A DNA stretch of 64,000 bases. Origin: Eutreptiella sp. 'Long Island Sound 2002' (Eukaryota > Euglenozoa > Euglenophyceae > Eutreptiales > Eutreptiaceae). Location: contig OZ038382.1 of the NCBI GenBank assembly GCA_964036045.1, positions 84,543,918 through 84,607,917 of the forward strand. The letters are read 5' to 3'. The notes under the pieces were generated by a model, which saw only the letters and a list, made by a program, of their open reading frames with translations, was not told the DNA's origin and did not search any database. How positions within the stretch are numbered: position 1 is the first letter of the stretch; the number at the start of each line of letters is the position of its first letter. The translations under genes were made by a program, and so were the position numbers. This document shows, in pieces, positions 24,715 through 34,428 of the stretch.

Positions 24715-24743
24715 CTTAGGCTGCTCAAGTTGCATGGTCAAAA
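24715..24743 (+). repeat. Left terminal inverted repeat, 29 bp
   Basis: Reverse complement of 31080-31108 with one mismatch at position 8 (T here, G in the other arm). Confidence 0.92.
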
Positions 24744-25214
24744 TTCGCCCAAAGCTGCCTCTCCACGGCACTGCGAAAAAATAGTCGTTTTGGGGGGGAC
24801 CAAAAACACAAGAACCCAAAATCCTGTGATAAGCAATTAACTGGTCCATTTTCCCTTATTTTCAACAAACCCGACTGCCCGGGAAATTGATTTATTTCCA
24901 CACAAATGAAGTTCTTTTTTGGGAAAACCACGACTTTTTGTTTCCTATACCACTTATGCTTTGCAATAAAAACACCCATGAGCTTTCAATCTTTTGGAAA
25001 ACAAGTTTTCGAAAACCATGTTGCACGCTGCACAACAAGAAGCATTTTTTGGCACCCCTTCTTTGCGCGAGGCCTCGCTCAAACACCAACACAACAGCGC
25101 AAGAAAATGCATCACAGAGAAAAATGTGCTGCACAAGGTGACGGCATAAAGGTTGTCGAAGAGGAATGCATAGCGCGAGCCCTCGCGCATAATATATTAG
25201 AACAAGCGAAGAAA
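24744..25214. other. Transposon left subterminal region
   Basis: AT-rich, non-coding. Two palindrome copies lie here (25065-25080 and 25173-25188), downstream of the ParB-like gene stop. Confidence 0.6.
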
Positions 25215-26024
25215 TTACTTTTTCTTCGGAAGAGTTTGCATCTTAGAATCCAATGCCTTAGCAACGGACGTCTTACCCTTAGGCGGTGGCTTTGCGGGCT
25301 CGCTTCTTGGTTGGGACTGACGGGCTGGCTGCTTGAATGGAGCTCCGGCCCCGGTTTTCTCCGACCTCGGCTTCGCTGCCACTTTATTCGCTCCCTTGCC
25401 CTGGGAGACCTGCGCTTCCTCCTCCTCTTCTTCCTCGCTCTCCTCCTCTTTATCCCCATCGCTCTCGTCGGATTCTGCACCGGTAACGGACTTCGCTGCC
25501 TGAGGCTTGGAGGCAGTCTTCTTCCTCTTGGGGGCTGGTTCCCCACCAGTAAACTTCCGCTTTGCAGCCGCCAGTGCTTCTGCAGCTTGACCTTTCTCAA
25601 CAGTCTCTTCCTCCCTCAGCGACAACGCATCAGAGCCCACCTTGTCATCGCGAACTCAAAGGGGAATACCACGGTTTGACCAGTTGGCCCGCTGGTCCCA
25701 ATCACCAGACGCGTCCAGTTTTCACCCTTGTGTCAGGACGTGGTTCAACTGAGTCTGCACTCTGTTGACCCAATCGGAGAGATTGTCGGAGGTAACACCA
25801 AGAAGGTACATGCGAGAATCAGGCTCGATGGACGCGATCTTGAACACCAGATCCGGGTGATGATCAATGAACACAAACGCAGGCTTGAAGCTCTTATCCT
25901 GCTTCAGGTAAAAGGAATGAGTGTCGAAATACCACATAACCGTTGTTATCGGAAGGTGATCGCCAAATTCAACAGGATTCATCTCCTCTACTTGAGTAGG
26001 TCCAAACGTCAGATAATTCGGAAT

Positions 26025-26091
26025 CTGCAATGAGGGAGAAGTTATTGCGTGAGGCCTCGCGCAAAGAGCGGACGTAACGAGGGAATTATAC
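26025..26091 (-). other. Intron of the ParB-like gene, 67 nt, with palindrome
   Basis: Donor GTATAATT and acceptor CTCATTGCAG on the minus strand. The palindrome at 26047-26062 starts 22 nt from the 3' splice site. Confidence 0.7.
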
Positions 26092-26791
26092 CCTTCTCGA
26101 CCAGCTATCTGGTGACGAAATCAGCAACCAGCAAACGTCAATGGTTGTAGGATCCCCTGCAGGCTTCGGTTTGACTGGCCAACTGAAGATGGGAACACGC
26201 AACATGTTAGCCATGCGCGGCGCGATGAAATCATCGTTGGGACGCCTATCTGTTTCCGTGTCCAGCACGTTGAACATGTTGTCAACAACAGTTTGAGAGC
26301 CGCAGATAAGGGTATCGGCACGCGCCATCTCTTTATACAGCCAGGCTGGGCACATCATCTCAGGAGCAAGATGTTCAAATATTGTGCTGTTGATGACAAT
26401 CAGGTTTATGTCAATCTCAATAAACCGCCTCGGGGGATCGTGGGCCAACGCTGCAATTCGGGTCGCCTTAATTGTGATAGTTTGACTTGACAGTAATGGA
26501 TCCTGCTGTTCCACTGTCTTGAATTCACCAGTAACCCCAGCAGCTGGGGGGACCACACGGCTCTTGGTAGGCTCTTGACCCAGGAGTTTCTGGACGTTGA
26601 GGATTTTCAGGGAGGCGGGTTTGCCTTTCTCTGCCACCTGCCACAGTGGTGCGCGAATCATGGATTTCCATGTTGGCCATGGACCGCGACTTTTGCCTTC
26701 AGGTTCCCGCCAAAGCCCCATGTACCAAGAGTCACCTTCAGGGCAGGCCTTCCAAGTGCAGCAGCCTCTTTGCGGGTCTGCATGTCTTTGG

Positions 26792-26865
26792 CTAAAAAAC
26801 AGAAATGGAAAAAGTGCGGCGCACCAATGCAGCAACGGAACCCGTGTCTCGTCGATGGTACACAC
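26792..26865 (-). other. Intron of the ParB-like gene, 74 nt, without palindrome
   Basis: Donor AAAG/GTGTGTACC and acceptor TCTGTTTTTTAG. No GCGCGAGG palindrome is present, though it has a GGTGCGCCGCAC stretch. Confidence 0.5.
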
Positions 26866-27163
26866 CTTTCTCAGGTCGAACGTACTGGCCGTTGTGCGGG
26901 TGGTCCAGATGCATCGAGACCCACTGGTCAAGGATGATGTCATCAATCGAATTCAGCAAGGGTTTAAGGGTTGTTTTTGCTTCCTGCATCACTTCTGTCA
27001 CTTTCTTGTAGAACTCCGGCAACAGGATCTCGTCCAGTTTCTTCAGCGCGTTCTCCGTGACTTTCTCCCCTTTGTCGTGGAACTTCTGCAGGGCTTTCAC
27101 AGCTTCCGGACCAGCATAGTAGGCAAACGTCATAACATCTTTCCACAATTTATACGTTTTGTC

Positions 27164-27234
27164 CTGAAAGTGACAACGTTATGCGCGAGGCCTCGCGCAA
27201 CGAACAGTATCGAAACAACGATTAATGAACATAC
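27164..27234 (-). other. Intron of the ParB-like gene, 71 nt, with palindrome
   Basis: Donor TTC/GTATGTTC and acceptor GTCACTTTCAG. Contains an exact palindrome at 27183-27198, 19 nt from the 3' splice site. Confidence 0.75.
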
Positions 27235-27596
27235 GAATTGACCAGGCTGCTTCAGTTCGGCGGTTGGAACCAGAGCACTCATCTGCACAGCATCCACAAT
27301 GGTGATCTTGAGATTGCTGTACGTGTCAGCCAGGCCTCGCCGCCGCTGATCTTCAACACATCGAATGAGGTTATCTGCTGCCTCATACAGCGGTATTGGC
27401 TCAACGTTCTGTGCGCTTCCTTTTGCTTGTCCCGCCGGCTTTGCACGGAAGGCCCACGGTGTCGTAGGCTTCAGAACATCGGCGATGCATGTAGTATGCC
27501 ACTGCTGCAGATCCGGACACGCCGTGCGTCGCTTCTCTCGAATCTTTGCAATCGCTTCCCCGCTGTGCTGTCCAGATACACACCAGTAATCGCCAT

Positions 27597-27669
27597 CTGC
27601 AAATATGAGACACGTCTATGCGCGAGGGCTAGCGCAACAAGAAGAGCGAACAGTCGGTTGGCAACATAC
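27597..27669 (-). other. Intron of the ParB-like gene, 73 nt, with palindrome
   Basis: Donor GTATGTTGCC and acceptor CATATTTGCAG. A three-mismatch palindrome lies at 27620-27635, 23 nt from the 3' splice site. Splicing joins VVLWEDN to DYWCVSGQH within the ParB-like fold. Confidence 0.8.
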
Positions 27670-28036
27670 TATTATCTTCCCAGAGAACGACGTGTAATGG
27701 GCCTGTTGGCGGTGCTGCTTCGAGTGACTGAATACGCTTCTGCAGTAACTTCGTATCTTTCCGTCTAATCTGCCCCTTTGTCTTCTCCTGGTCTATTCTC
27801 ACGTTGTGCAGCTCAACCTCCACCTGCCTCCCATCCAGCTTCAGGGTGTCCTGGATGTCATTACCCAAGGTTCAGCCAGGATCTGGTGTTTCCTTCTTCT
27901 TACGCCCCTTCTTTGGTGTTCCAGCCTCGGATCCTGAGGTCCCAGGGTCATAGTCGGTATCTTCTCGTTCCTCGGCTGTTTTTTTGCGGGGCTTGCCATT
28001 CTGCGATAATGAGAAAGCCTGTATTGAAGGAAATAT

Positions 28037-28234
28037 AACATTGAAAAGGGTTAAAATCGTCGTCAATAATGCATATGTGAGGCGCTTTTAGCGAATACGA
28101 GTACAATATGGTTGAGAATGCAAAACTGAAGAGGCTCGGCACTGTTTTTGACTGTTAACCTTGCGCGACGCCTCGCGCAAGAGAGGGGGTGTACTAACCT
28201 GTTGTTTCATGCTGTTTGCGCGAGGCCTCGCGCA
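28037..28234 (-). other. Intergenic region of the transposon with two palindromes
   Basis: Lies between the transposase stop and the ParB-like coding start. The palindrome at 28218-28233 abuts the transposase TGA; the other is at 28163-28178. A short 5' exon of the ParB-like gene could lie here: ATGAAACAACAG/GTTAGT near 28190-28208, with acceptor TCAATACAG near 28025. This is not certain. Confidence 0.5.
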
Positions 28235-30223
28235 TCACTGCATGTTCTTCAATCTTCTTCGAACGTTTCGCAGCGTGTCGGCCTCTCTCTGTTCCTCCAA
28301 CACACTGCGTTGGGGGATCAGCTCCGACAGTTTTCGCTTAAAACCAGCCTTAAGCGGCCCCTGCTGCATTAGCACCAACAACACAGACACAAGGACTTGT
28401 TTGTAGTGGTTAGAACCCTTTTGAATTAGAAGAGACGGTGGAAAGTTAGGTACACCCCTGCGCGGCCAATGCGCCTGAATTGTACAAGTAGGCTCAGCAC
28501 ACCACCTAACCCAAGGAACATATACACGCTCTGCGTTCAAGTAAGCAGTTAACCGCTGACGCACAGAATTACCAAAGGAATTGGGGATTTTGCAGACGTT
28601 CACCCTGTGACCTTCTTTGCGGATGATGATAAGACGATACAGATCGTCAACATCTTCAATGGTTACTGCACCTCTGTTTTGGCCCTTCTTTGTCACAAGA
28701 CTGGAAAGCAGACTTTCACAAAACTGCTCGGCAAAAGACTGTCCAGGCATGGCTGTGTGCCATGCAGTGTGGCACAATAGCGCAGTTGCAACAGTGCGTT
28801 CCTATTTTAAAAGTGTGTCCCCCATGTTCAAACGGTCTAACAGACACATAACAATCTGCAATCCCTCAGAAGCAAAGACACCCGCGTTGGCAGTCTCCCC
28901 GGCCCAATTGCACTGTCTAACGAGGTGACCTACGTATAGTAACATAGGACAGTATTGTGTGAACAAAACCTGTATGGCCTTACACACAGCGTAACGGAGG
29001 CGTCCTCACCGATTTACAGGACGTGCCAGCCCAAGGGAATCACATTTTCTGTTAAGGCGCCGTATGTGGGGGCCCATACCCAACAGCAGTGCGCCAACAG
29101 TTATCTCCATTGTGATCAGCTTGGGAAGACAGGGGACTGTGTCACCGCCTCGCAACAAATCTTTACGGAAGAAAGTCATGATCGGCCAAAATGAGCGAAA
29201 TGTTTGTGTAGCGCAAAAATTGTACGCGTGCCAGAAACCATACAATATAGGGTGTGACCGTAAGAAAAGCCGGACATTCCAACCCGTTGTCTTTTCACCG
29301 TACATCATCTTACAAATGCGGTAATGGATGTTCTCATCACATACAACAGGCACGACTGGTCGAGTGTGCTGCGCCAAGTCCCTGTGAATTGCAATAGTTT
29401 AAGCAGCGAGACGTTGCCGCTCACCTCCTCTTGGGTTAGTCAAAGGGGTCGCCAATGTGGTCTCTTGGCAGGTACAGGGCGAATAATGTCAAGCGGCGCC
29501 CTAATGTCTCGAACAACAGGTCGCGTGCTTGCAAGTCCTAGATCACGCAGGATACGTGCAAATGTTCCCTCGGTGTTCCCCAGCATGCGTGCAACAACAG
29601 GAACACGCCGTTCAAGCTCTTCCAGGCTAGAATGACCATGCCAGTAGCGTGGTGCATCATTCAGTAGCAACACAGCCAACGCTGTTGCGTTCAAGCTTTT
29701 GTCCTTCTTGTCAGGATTTGTGGTAAGCTGTTTGTTGTACCAGTTGTCCATCCACAACACAACCCACTGTTGGTGTATTTTGTTCCATGTAGTCTGTAAC
29801 CTGACCGCGGCCTTCTCCTTTAGCGAAGGTGCGCTGTATCGCGCCAGACCTGACCTTGCTAAAATGCGACGCTGCGCCCTACTTCCCTCTACCGCAACAA
29901 CTGACTTTGGTGTTCCCTGGTATTGAACCGCGCGGTGGCGCATCAGCGAAAGAAGACGCCAGGCCTCCACTATCAAAACGCCAACCCATCCCTTGCCTTC
30001 TGTCGCAATTGCCTTTTGAACGCTGCAACGCGTCCGTTCATTTTTGCGCAGACGCAGAAAAAACACAAACAACAATCGCGCGCCCTCGTCCCCCTGTTTT
30101 ACCCTTTTCCACAGTTCTTCTGCCGTGACGTACGGCGGTTCCTCTGAGCAGACATCACGGAAAACTCCGGATGTGGCGGCCACTGTCTTCTCAAGGTCCA
30201 CCTCTTTTCGCAGGGGCATTGTT
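28235..30223 (-). pseudogene. Candidate DDE-type transposase
   Basis: An acceptor-like TTTTTCACAG precedes an ATG at 30217-30219, so upstream exons are likely. Features in order: HQQWVVLWMDNWYNKQL (about 29725-29780), VVPVVCDENIHYR (about 29325-29365), HPILYGFWHAYNFC and FWPIMTFFRKDLLR (about 29180-29270), then a helical C-terminus ending RRLKNMQ at 28235. Asp residues at the ends of two hydrophobic strands, followed by a Trp/Tyr-rich helix, suit an RNase H-fold transposase, but the family is not recognised. Stops at 29006-29008 (TGA) and 28802-28804 (TAG) and a frame break near 29430 mark decay. A 43-nt intron at 29382-29424 is possible but very short. The only other multi-exon gene in the element lies directly downstream. 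Confidence 0.55.
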
Positions 30224-31079
30224 GCTGTGAAAAATAATTGCGTACCTGTATCTATGTAAAGATCGCTGTTTGGAAAACTTTCTTGATTTCAAACATCAAG
30301 CTGTCACACAGTTTTCGCGCGACCAATTATTCTGTGATTCGCTTGTCGCATGCACCATTTTCGGGTAACTGTACCTGTCTGGTGATCCCACATTTGACTA
30401 GTTAATCCTGATTGCGGTAGCCAGTTGCGGCGCGCTACCATCGCTGTTGGGCAGTGAAGCCAGCAGTGACCACAGTATGAAAACTGGAGATGCTGGCGGG
30501 ACCTGTGTGGCCGCCCATGCAGCAGTGCCGCATGAAGGGAATGCACATGCTGTGTAGTTGGTGGATCTGTTCCATTTTCGTTTTCTATGAGCGCTTATGA
30601 GATCCATTGCGCGAGGTCTCGGACAAGAATCACATAAACTTTAATGTTCCTCATGCGACGTTCCATGCGCGAGGCCTCGCGCTTGAAACTGCAGTTTGTT
30701 CCCGAACATTTATACTTTTCAAGATTCTTGGGTACACAATTGTTGAAGTTTCTTCGTGAATAGATCCATCTCTATCACGCAATCCTGATAATGGTACTAA
30801 CTTACGCGTATAAATACGACAGGCTTCCATTTTTTGACAACCTGCCTAATGCGTCGTGCTGTAGTACATTAATCTGACACAAATGAACGTCTTTGCGCGA
30901 GGCCCCGCGCAAGGAATCGTCACCAAACAATACTTTTTCCTGTCTCGCCCATGGGACACGTCATTCTTAGGGAAATATTTATCCCGCCATACTTGTTTGC
31001 GACGGTTTTAAAATATCCATCAAAACAAATATTTTTCGATGCCTTTGGAAACCTGTCATTTTCCTACCTTTTCCTTCGT
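30224..31079 (-). other. Transposon 5' region, possible upstream exons
   Basis: Three palindrome copies (30609, 30667, 30895) lie here. The minus-strand frame 30304-30546 includes a Cys-rich FSYCGHCWLHC that could be an N-terminal zinc-binding piece of the transposase, but no splice path is certain. The rest is AT-rich. Confidence 0.4.
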
Positions 31080-31108
31080 TTTTGACCATGCAACTTGAGC
31101 CGCCTAAG
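31080..31108 (-). repeat. Right terminal inverted repeat, 29 bp
   Basis: Pairs with 24715-24743 (28 of 29). Confidence 0.92.
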
Positions 31109-31113
31109 TATAC
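31109..31113. repeat. Target-site duplication TATAC (right)
   Basis: Matches 24710-24714. Confidence 0.9.
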
Positions 31114-33678
31114 CTCGCCGGGCATACCAGCGTGCCACTCTGTCTAGGAGGGGCAGTTGTTCGGGCAAGAGTTGGGTACGTGGTGGTTGCGGGTGCATCG
31201 GTATTAGGGATGGGTCATGAGCCGAGAAGTATAATTTGGTGCGCATTTTATGTTGGAGATGGTTCAGAGGGCCGTCTTCGGCTTGGCTGCCTCGAATGTG
31301 CGCCATGGTGCGGATAGGTTGTGGGTAGTGGTATGCCCGCCCCGTGTCGTTATGGATTCGATCTTCCGGCACCCAGGCTGGTGGTTCCCTGGGGCGGGGG
31401 ACTGGCAGCAGGTGTTGGAGGTGCGTGTGCATGTGGTCTTGTAGCGGCGGGTCCTCGCCGTCCGGCACATGCTCGGCAAGCTGGTTGTGGGCGTGTAAGT
31501 CTATGTGTCCGTTGCCCAGGCTATACCGATGAGACTCTTGTTTGAGGAGATGTGAGACGAGCTGTTTGGGGAGGTGCCACAAGGCTGTCCAGAGGTGTAG
31601 GGCCTGGGTGCCCAGGCTAGAGTCCGTCGCCTTGGGCAGGGGCTGTCGTGCCAGTCTGCAGACGATTCGGAAGTCCATTGCTGCGTCTACCACCACCCAC
31701 ACATGGTGCGTGTGGTCACGCGGTTCCTGGTGGGTGTCATTGACGGCGTCCACGACGATCGGCAGTGTCTTCAGTTCCCCGTGAGAGGAGGCCCCGAGGA
31801 TTGTAGACCCTGTGAGGTGGTGTTGGTGCAGCCGGCCTGTCGTGTCCGCTTTCAACTCCACAGCTGCCCCCAAGGCCGCTGGGGTGAGGCTTGTAGTGCC
31901 GGAGGCATTCGCAAAAATGACGGTGTTGTGGTCGTTCGGGTGCGGCAGGCGGCACTGCGTCGTTGGTTGGTAAGCACGGATGTGTGCCCCCCGTTCTGTG
32001 GTGGCCCACGGCACGTTGGCGTCCGGTCGGAGTCTCCGGGTAGCATACATGCCCAACCCCTGGCGGATGATCTCGGTGGCCGCTGGGTTCATGCGGACAT
32101 AGTCGTCGCTCCCCTCGTGGCCCTGTGTCAGATAGCCGTACACATACTGGAGCAATTACGCTTTCTGCGGGTGGAATGTGGTCCAGTCCACCGTTTGCCA
32201 GTCCTGTACTTGGGAGCATCGGTGTTTAACCGGGTAGGCGGGGGCCTCCGGCGTGGCGCTGCGGTGTTTGGCCAGGACCGGGAAGGTGACGGCCGGGTGA
32301 TTGGTGTCCCACGTTCCCCGGTGGAATCTCCATTCCGCCTTGGCGGCGGGGCCCCACGCCACTGTGGCCGTGCCCCTCTCCGCGGCCTGTTCGAAGTGCG
32401 TGTGTAGCCACCGGTGTTGTTCCAGGGTAGCGTGGGCCGTTGGCATGGGGTGGTAGCGCGCCAGTAACAGGAGGAGGAGCCACGCAGTGGCCAGCGCTCG
32501 GGGCCCACATCTCCAGCAAGTGGTGGGGGTGCCCGTCAGCTTGTCTTGCGACAAGCTGAGGCGGAGAGAAGGGGCGCCCCGTGGGTGGCGGTAGCATCCA
32601 TAGGTTGCCCCGTGCTCTGCCCGGTCGCAATGTGGCTTTGAGCCCGTTGGGCACTAGGAGGAGTATTGCTGGCACCGTGGCACCGGGTACATACTCCACT
32701 TGCTCCGGCGGCCAGTGGTGGGCCTGGTTCCCTCGCGGTGGGCCTGGTGGCAGTGGCCGTTTGAGCTTGTTCCAAAACAGGTTGTACGCCTCACGTACTT
32801 CCCCATAGGTCGGTTGGAGGTGCCCGGTTTGGGTGGCCGCAATGCGCATGTGGCTGTCCAGGAATAATTTTTTTGGGCCACTCCGGGTGTTGTAGGAATG
32901 AGACGTGGTGTGTGCCCACCCGTTGAAGGGCTCCCATCTGGTTTGGGGTGACCCGTACGAGGTGGAGGATGGTGCCCACCAGGTCTAGAGTGGTGGTGCT
33001 TCCCGTTGGACCTTCCCCCACATCGGTGTGCAGGACCGCCAGAGGGCCGATTTCCCTGCACCAATGGTTCGTTTGGATGACCTGCTGGTGGTGGGGTAGC
33101 AGGAGTTGTAGGTGGTTCCATACGCGGGCCCCCACCTTGGTGGGGAGGCCCCGCTGGTGAAGTATGTACTGGGGGCGGGTGTTGCAATGGTATTTGGCGT
33201 TTGGCAGCGTCAGCGTGAAGACTTCTCGTACCTCCGGCTCATGATTGTGCAAGAGACGGTGCAGGTGGGCCGCAGTGTGAGCTGTGTAGGTGTTGTTGAC
33301 GAGGTGATCCGTGTTGTCTCCGTAGTACGGTGGCGACGCCTTGCGCACCGCTGCAGGTAGCGATCCGGGCCGGTGGCCGTGGATGGTCCACGCTCGTGGC
33401 ACTGTGGTAGCGGCCGCTTGCAGCATGTGTTGGGGATGCGTTAGGTGCAAGGCCTGAAATCCTACAGCGGCGTTGAGCACGGCTTGTAGGAAGTACGCCA
33501 GGGCCTGGGTGGAGAGTGCCGTGATGCGTGCTATAACCAGTGTCCGTGTCAGCTGCCGTATCATGTTTGTTGGTAGGGTGACCCCGCCTGCGATGGCCGC
33601 TTGTTGGACCCCCAGGTAGGTGGCAGTGTTTACTGGGTTCATAAGCGGGTCCCCGGGGCGGAGGGGCGGCGGCGTTGC
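31114..33678 (-). pseudogene. LINE RT ORF, thumb/linker and RNase H (between the two insertions)
   Basis: Minus-strand frames 32791-33642, 32226-32849 and 31114-32155 form one frameshifted coding region. The early part (TATYLGVQQAAI) is the region after the RT palm. Near 31890-31920 starts an RNase H-like domain: VIFANAS at the first Asp position (Asn here), HGELKTL, VWVVVDAA and GNGHIDLHAHNQLA. The RNase H would degrade the RNA strand after copying; the first Asp change suggests loss. Its right edge meets the LTR element and its left edge the DNA transposon. Confidence 0.7.
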
Positions 33679-33683
33679 ATTGT
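33679..33683. repeat. Target-site duplication ATTGT (left)
   Basis: Repeated at 36092-36096. Confidence 0.9.
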
Positions 33684-33998
33684 TGTAATAGGTTTGAGTG
33701 CCTGCAGCTCAGAGCACGCGCGCAGAAATCGCGCATAATGTTGACAGCTCAGAGCGCGCTCACACAGTGCAGAAAATCAGCTTTTATTTTCGAGATTCCG
33801 ATATGTGTGTAATGTAGTTAATCATAAAATTACATTATGCATTGTACTGCACAGGAACTACAGTTTTTAATTCATGCTATACCGAATTCACTGAGTTCCT
33901 GTGCTTTGCCGTTCTATGCTTCGTTGAAGGAGATTGGGTATAATAGCCGTGATCAAGATCAACATCAAAAGATAGACACAAGGTATAGTAGGATTACA
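33684..33998 (+). repeat. 5' LTR, 315 bp
   Basis: Same length as 35777-36091 with six substitutions. The sequence just inside (AAACTGAAGTTCC) does not start TGG, so no standard tRNA primer site is evident. Confidence 0.95.
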
Positions 33999-34083
33999 AA
34001 ACTGAAGTTCCGAAGTTGAGCATCATGGCTTAAGAACACCTCCGCCGTAAAGGACGCCTCGCCGGCAACAGTTGCCGGTGTGA

Positions 34084-34428
34084 ATGCCCTCTTCTGTCTA
34101 TGCTTCTAGCAGCTCCAGCTCGCGCAGAGTTCCGGCTGAAACCTTGCAGGAGCGCTGTGACAGGTACCGCAATGAAGGAGACGACGCTCTCTGTGACCTG
34201 GACGACCTTCGCCCCCAGTTGAAGGACGCCGACAGCACTGAGAATCGGCTGCGCAAGGAGCGTGATGAGTGCCGTGAAGAGTTAGCCACATTGCAGAAGA
34301 GAGTTCGTGAAGGGAAACCACCGAGACTGGGTCCTAGACGACCGACACATCGTGGAAGGAGACACTTCCGTCAACACGGCAGCCGTCGTGCGCAAAGCGC
34401 GCCAGCAAGTAAGTCAAACAAGACGTAG
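34084..34428 (+). CDS. Small coiled-coil protein inside the LTR element
   Basis: 114 codons from an ATG at 34084. A Ser-rich start is followed by a charged helical segment (about residues 18-75, rich in Glu, Arg, Asp and Leu) that looks coiled-coil, then an Arg/Pro/Ser-rich basic tail. It could be a reduced gag-like or captured host piece. No family recognised; chance is possible. Confidence 0.35.
   Translation: MPSSVYASSSSSSRRVPAETLQERCDRYRNEGDDALCDLDDLRPQLKDADSTENRLRKERDECREELATLQKRVREGKPPRLGPRRPTHRGRRHFRQHGSRRAQSAPASKSNKT

Larger units (their letters stand above)
25215..28036 (-). pseudogene. ParB-like fold protein of the transposon (multi-exon, decayed)
   Basis: Minus strand. After a charged Lys/Glu-rich start (KPRKKTAEEREDTDYD, about 27960-27990) come DGRQVEVELHNVRID, a helix, PLHVVLWED, an intron, DYWCVSGQHSGEAIAKIREK (about 27535-27594) and TTCIADVLKP. 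This strand-helix-strand-G.H pattern is that of the ParB/sulfiredoxin fold, with SGQHS in place of the GERR-type nucleotide box. Later exons encode a helical segment (26866-27163), a middle domain (26092-26791), DTHSFYLKQDKSFKPAFVF (25722-26024) and an acidic then basic tail ending PKKK at 25215. Three introns carry the palindrome; a fourth (26792-26865) does not. Decay: TGA at 27872-27874 and frame breaks near 25650-25740. A DNA-binding role is inferred from the fold; the regions after it are unrecognised. Confidence 0.6.
25065..30910. repeat. Ten dispersed copies of palindrome GCGCGAGGCCTCGCGC
   Basis: Copies at 25065-25080, 25173-25188, 26047-26062, 27183-27198, 27620-27635, 28163-28178, 28218-28233, 30609-30624, 30667-30682 and 30895-30910. 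Those at 27183, 28218 and 30667 are exact; the others differ at one to three positions. Most are extended by T at the left and A at the right. All lie between exons or outside genes. RNA could fold each into a 6-bp stem with a GGCC loop. Confidence 0.9.
24715..31108 (-). mobile_element. 6,394-bp DNA transposon with transposase and ParB-like genes
   Basis: Bounded by 29-bp terminal inverted repeats (28 of 29 match, starting CTTAGGC) and a 5-bp TATAC duplication, inserted in a LINE. Both internal genes read on the minus strand: a candidate DDE-type transposase (28235-30223) followed by a ParB-like gene (25215-28036). Ten copies of a 16-bp palindrome are spread through it and appear nowhere else in the window. 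Five-bp duplications are known for some superfamilies (Transib, some Plavaka), but the termini and coding content did not let me assign one. It carries several nonsense and frameshift changes, so this copy is probably not autonomous. Confidence 0.9.

Noticed and set aside
29382-29424. 43-nt intron in the transposase as a firm call
   Set aside because: Splice-like ends are present, but it is much shorter than the other introns and the upstream frame does not match; a frameshift is as likely.
25065-30910. CRISPR array
   Set aside because: The palindromes are spaced irregularly (tens to thousands of bp), lie in introns of a eukaryotic-type gene, and have no cas genes nearby.
24715-31108. Inverted ends being two LINE 3' ends in opposite orientation
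   Set aside because: At first KLHGQ-like codons seemed to belong to the LINE, but deletion of the segment with one TATAC restores the LINE protein exactly, so these bases are the transposon ends.
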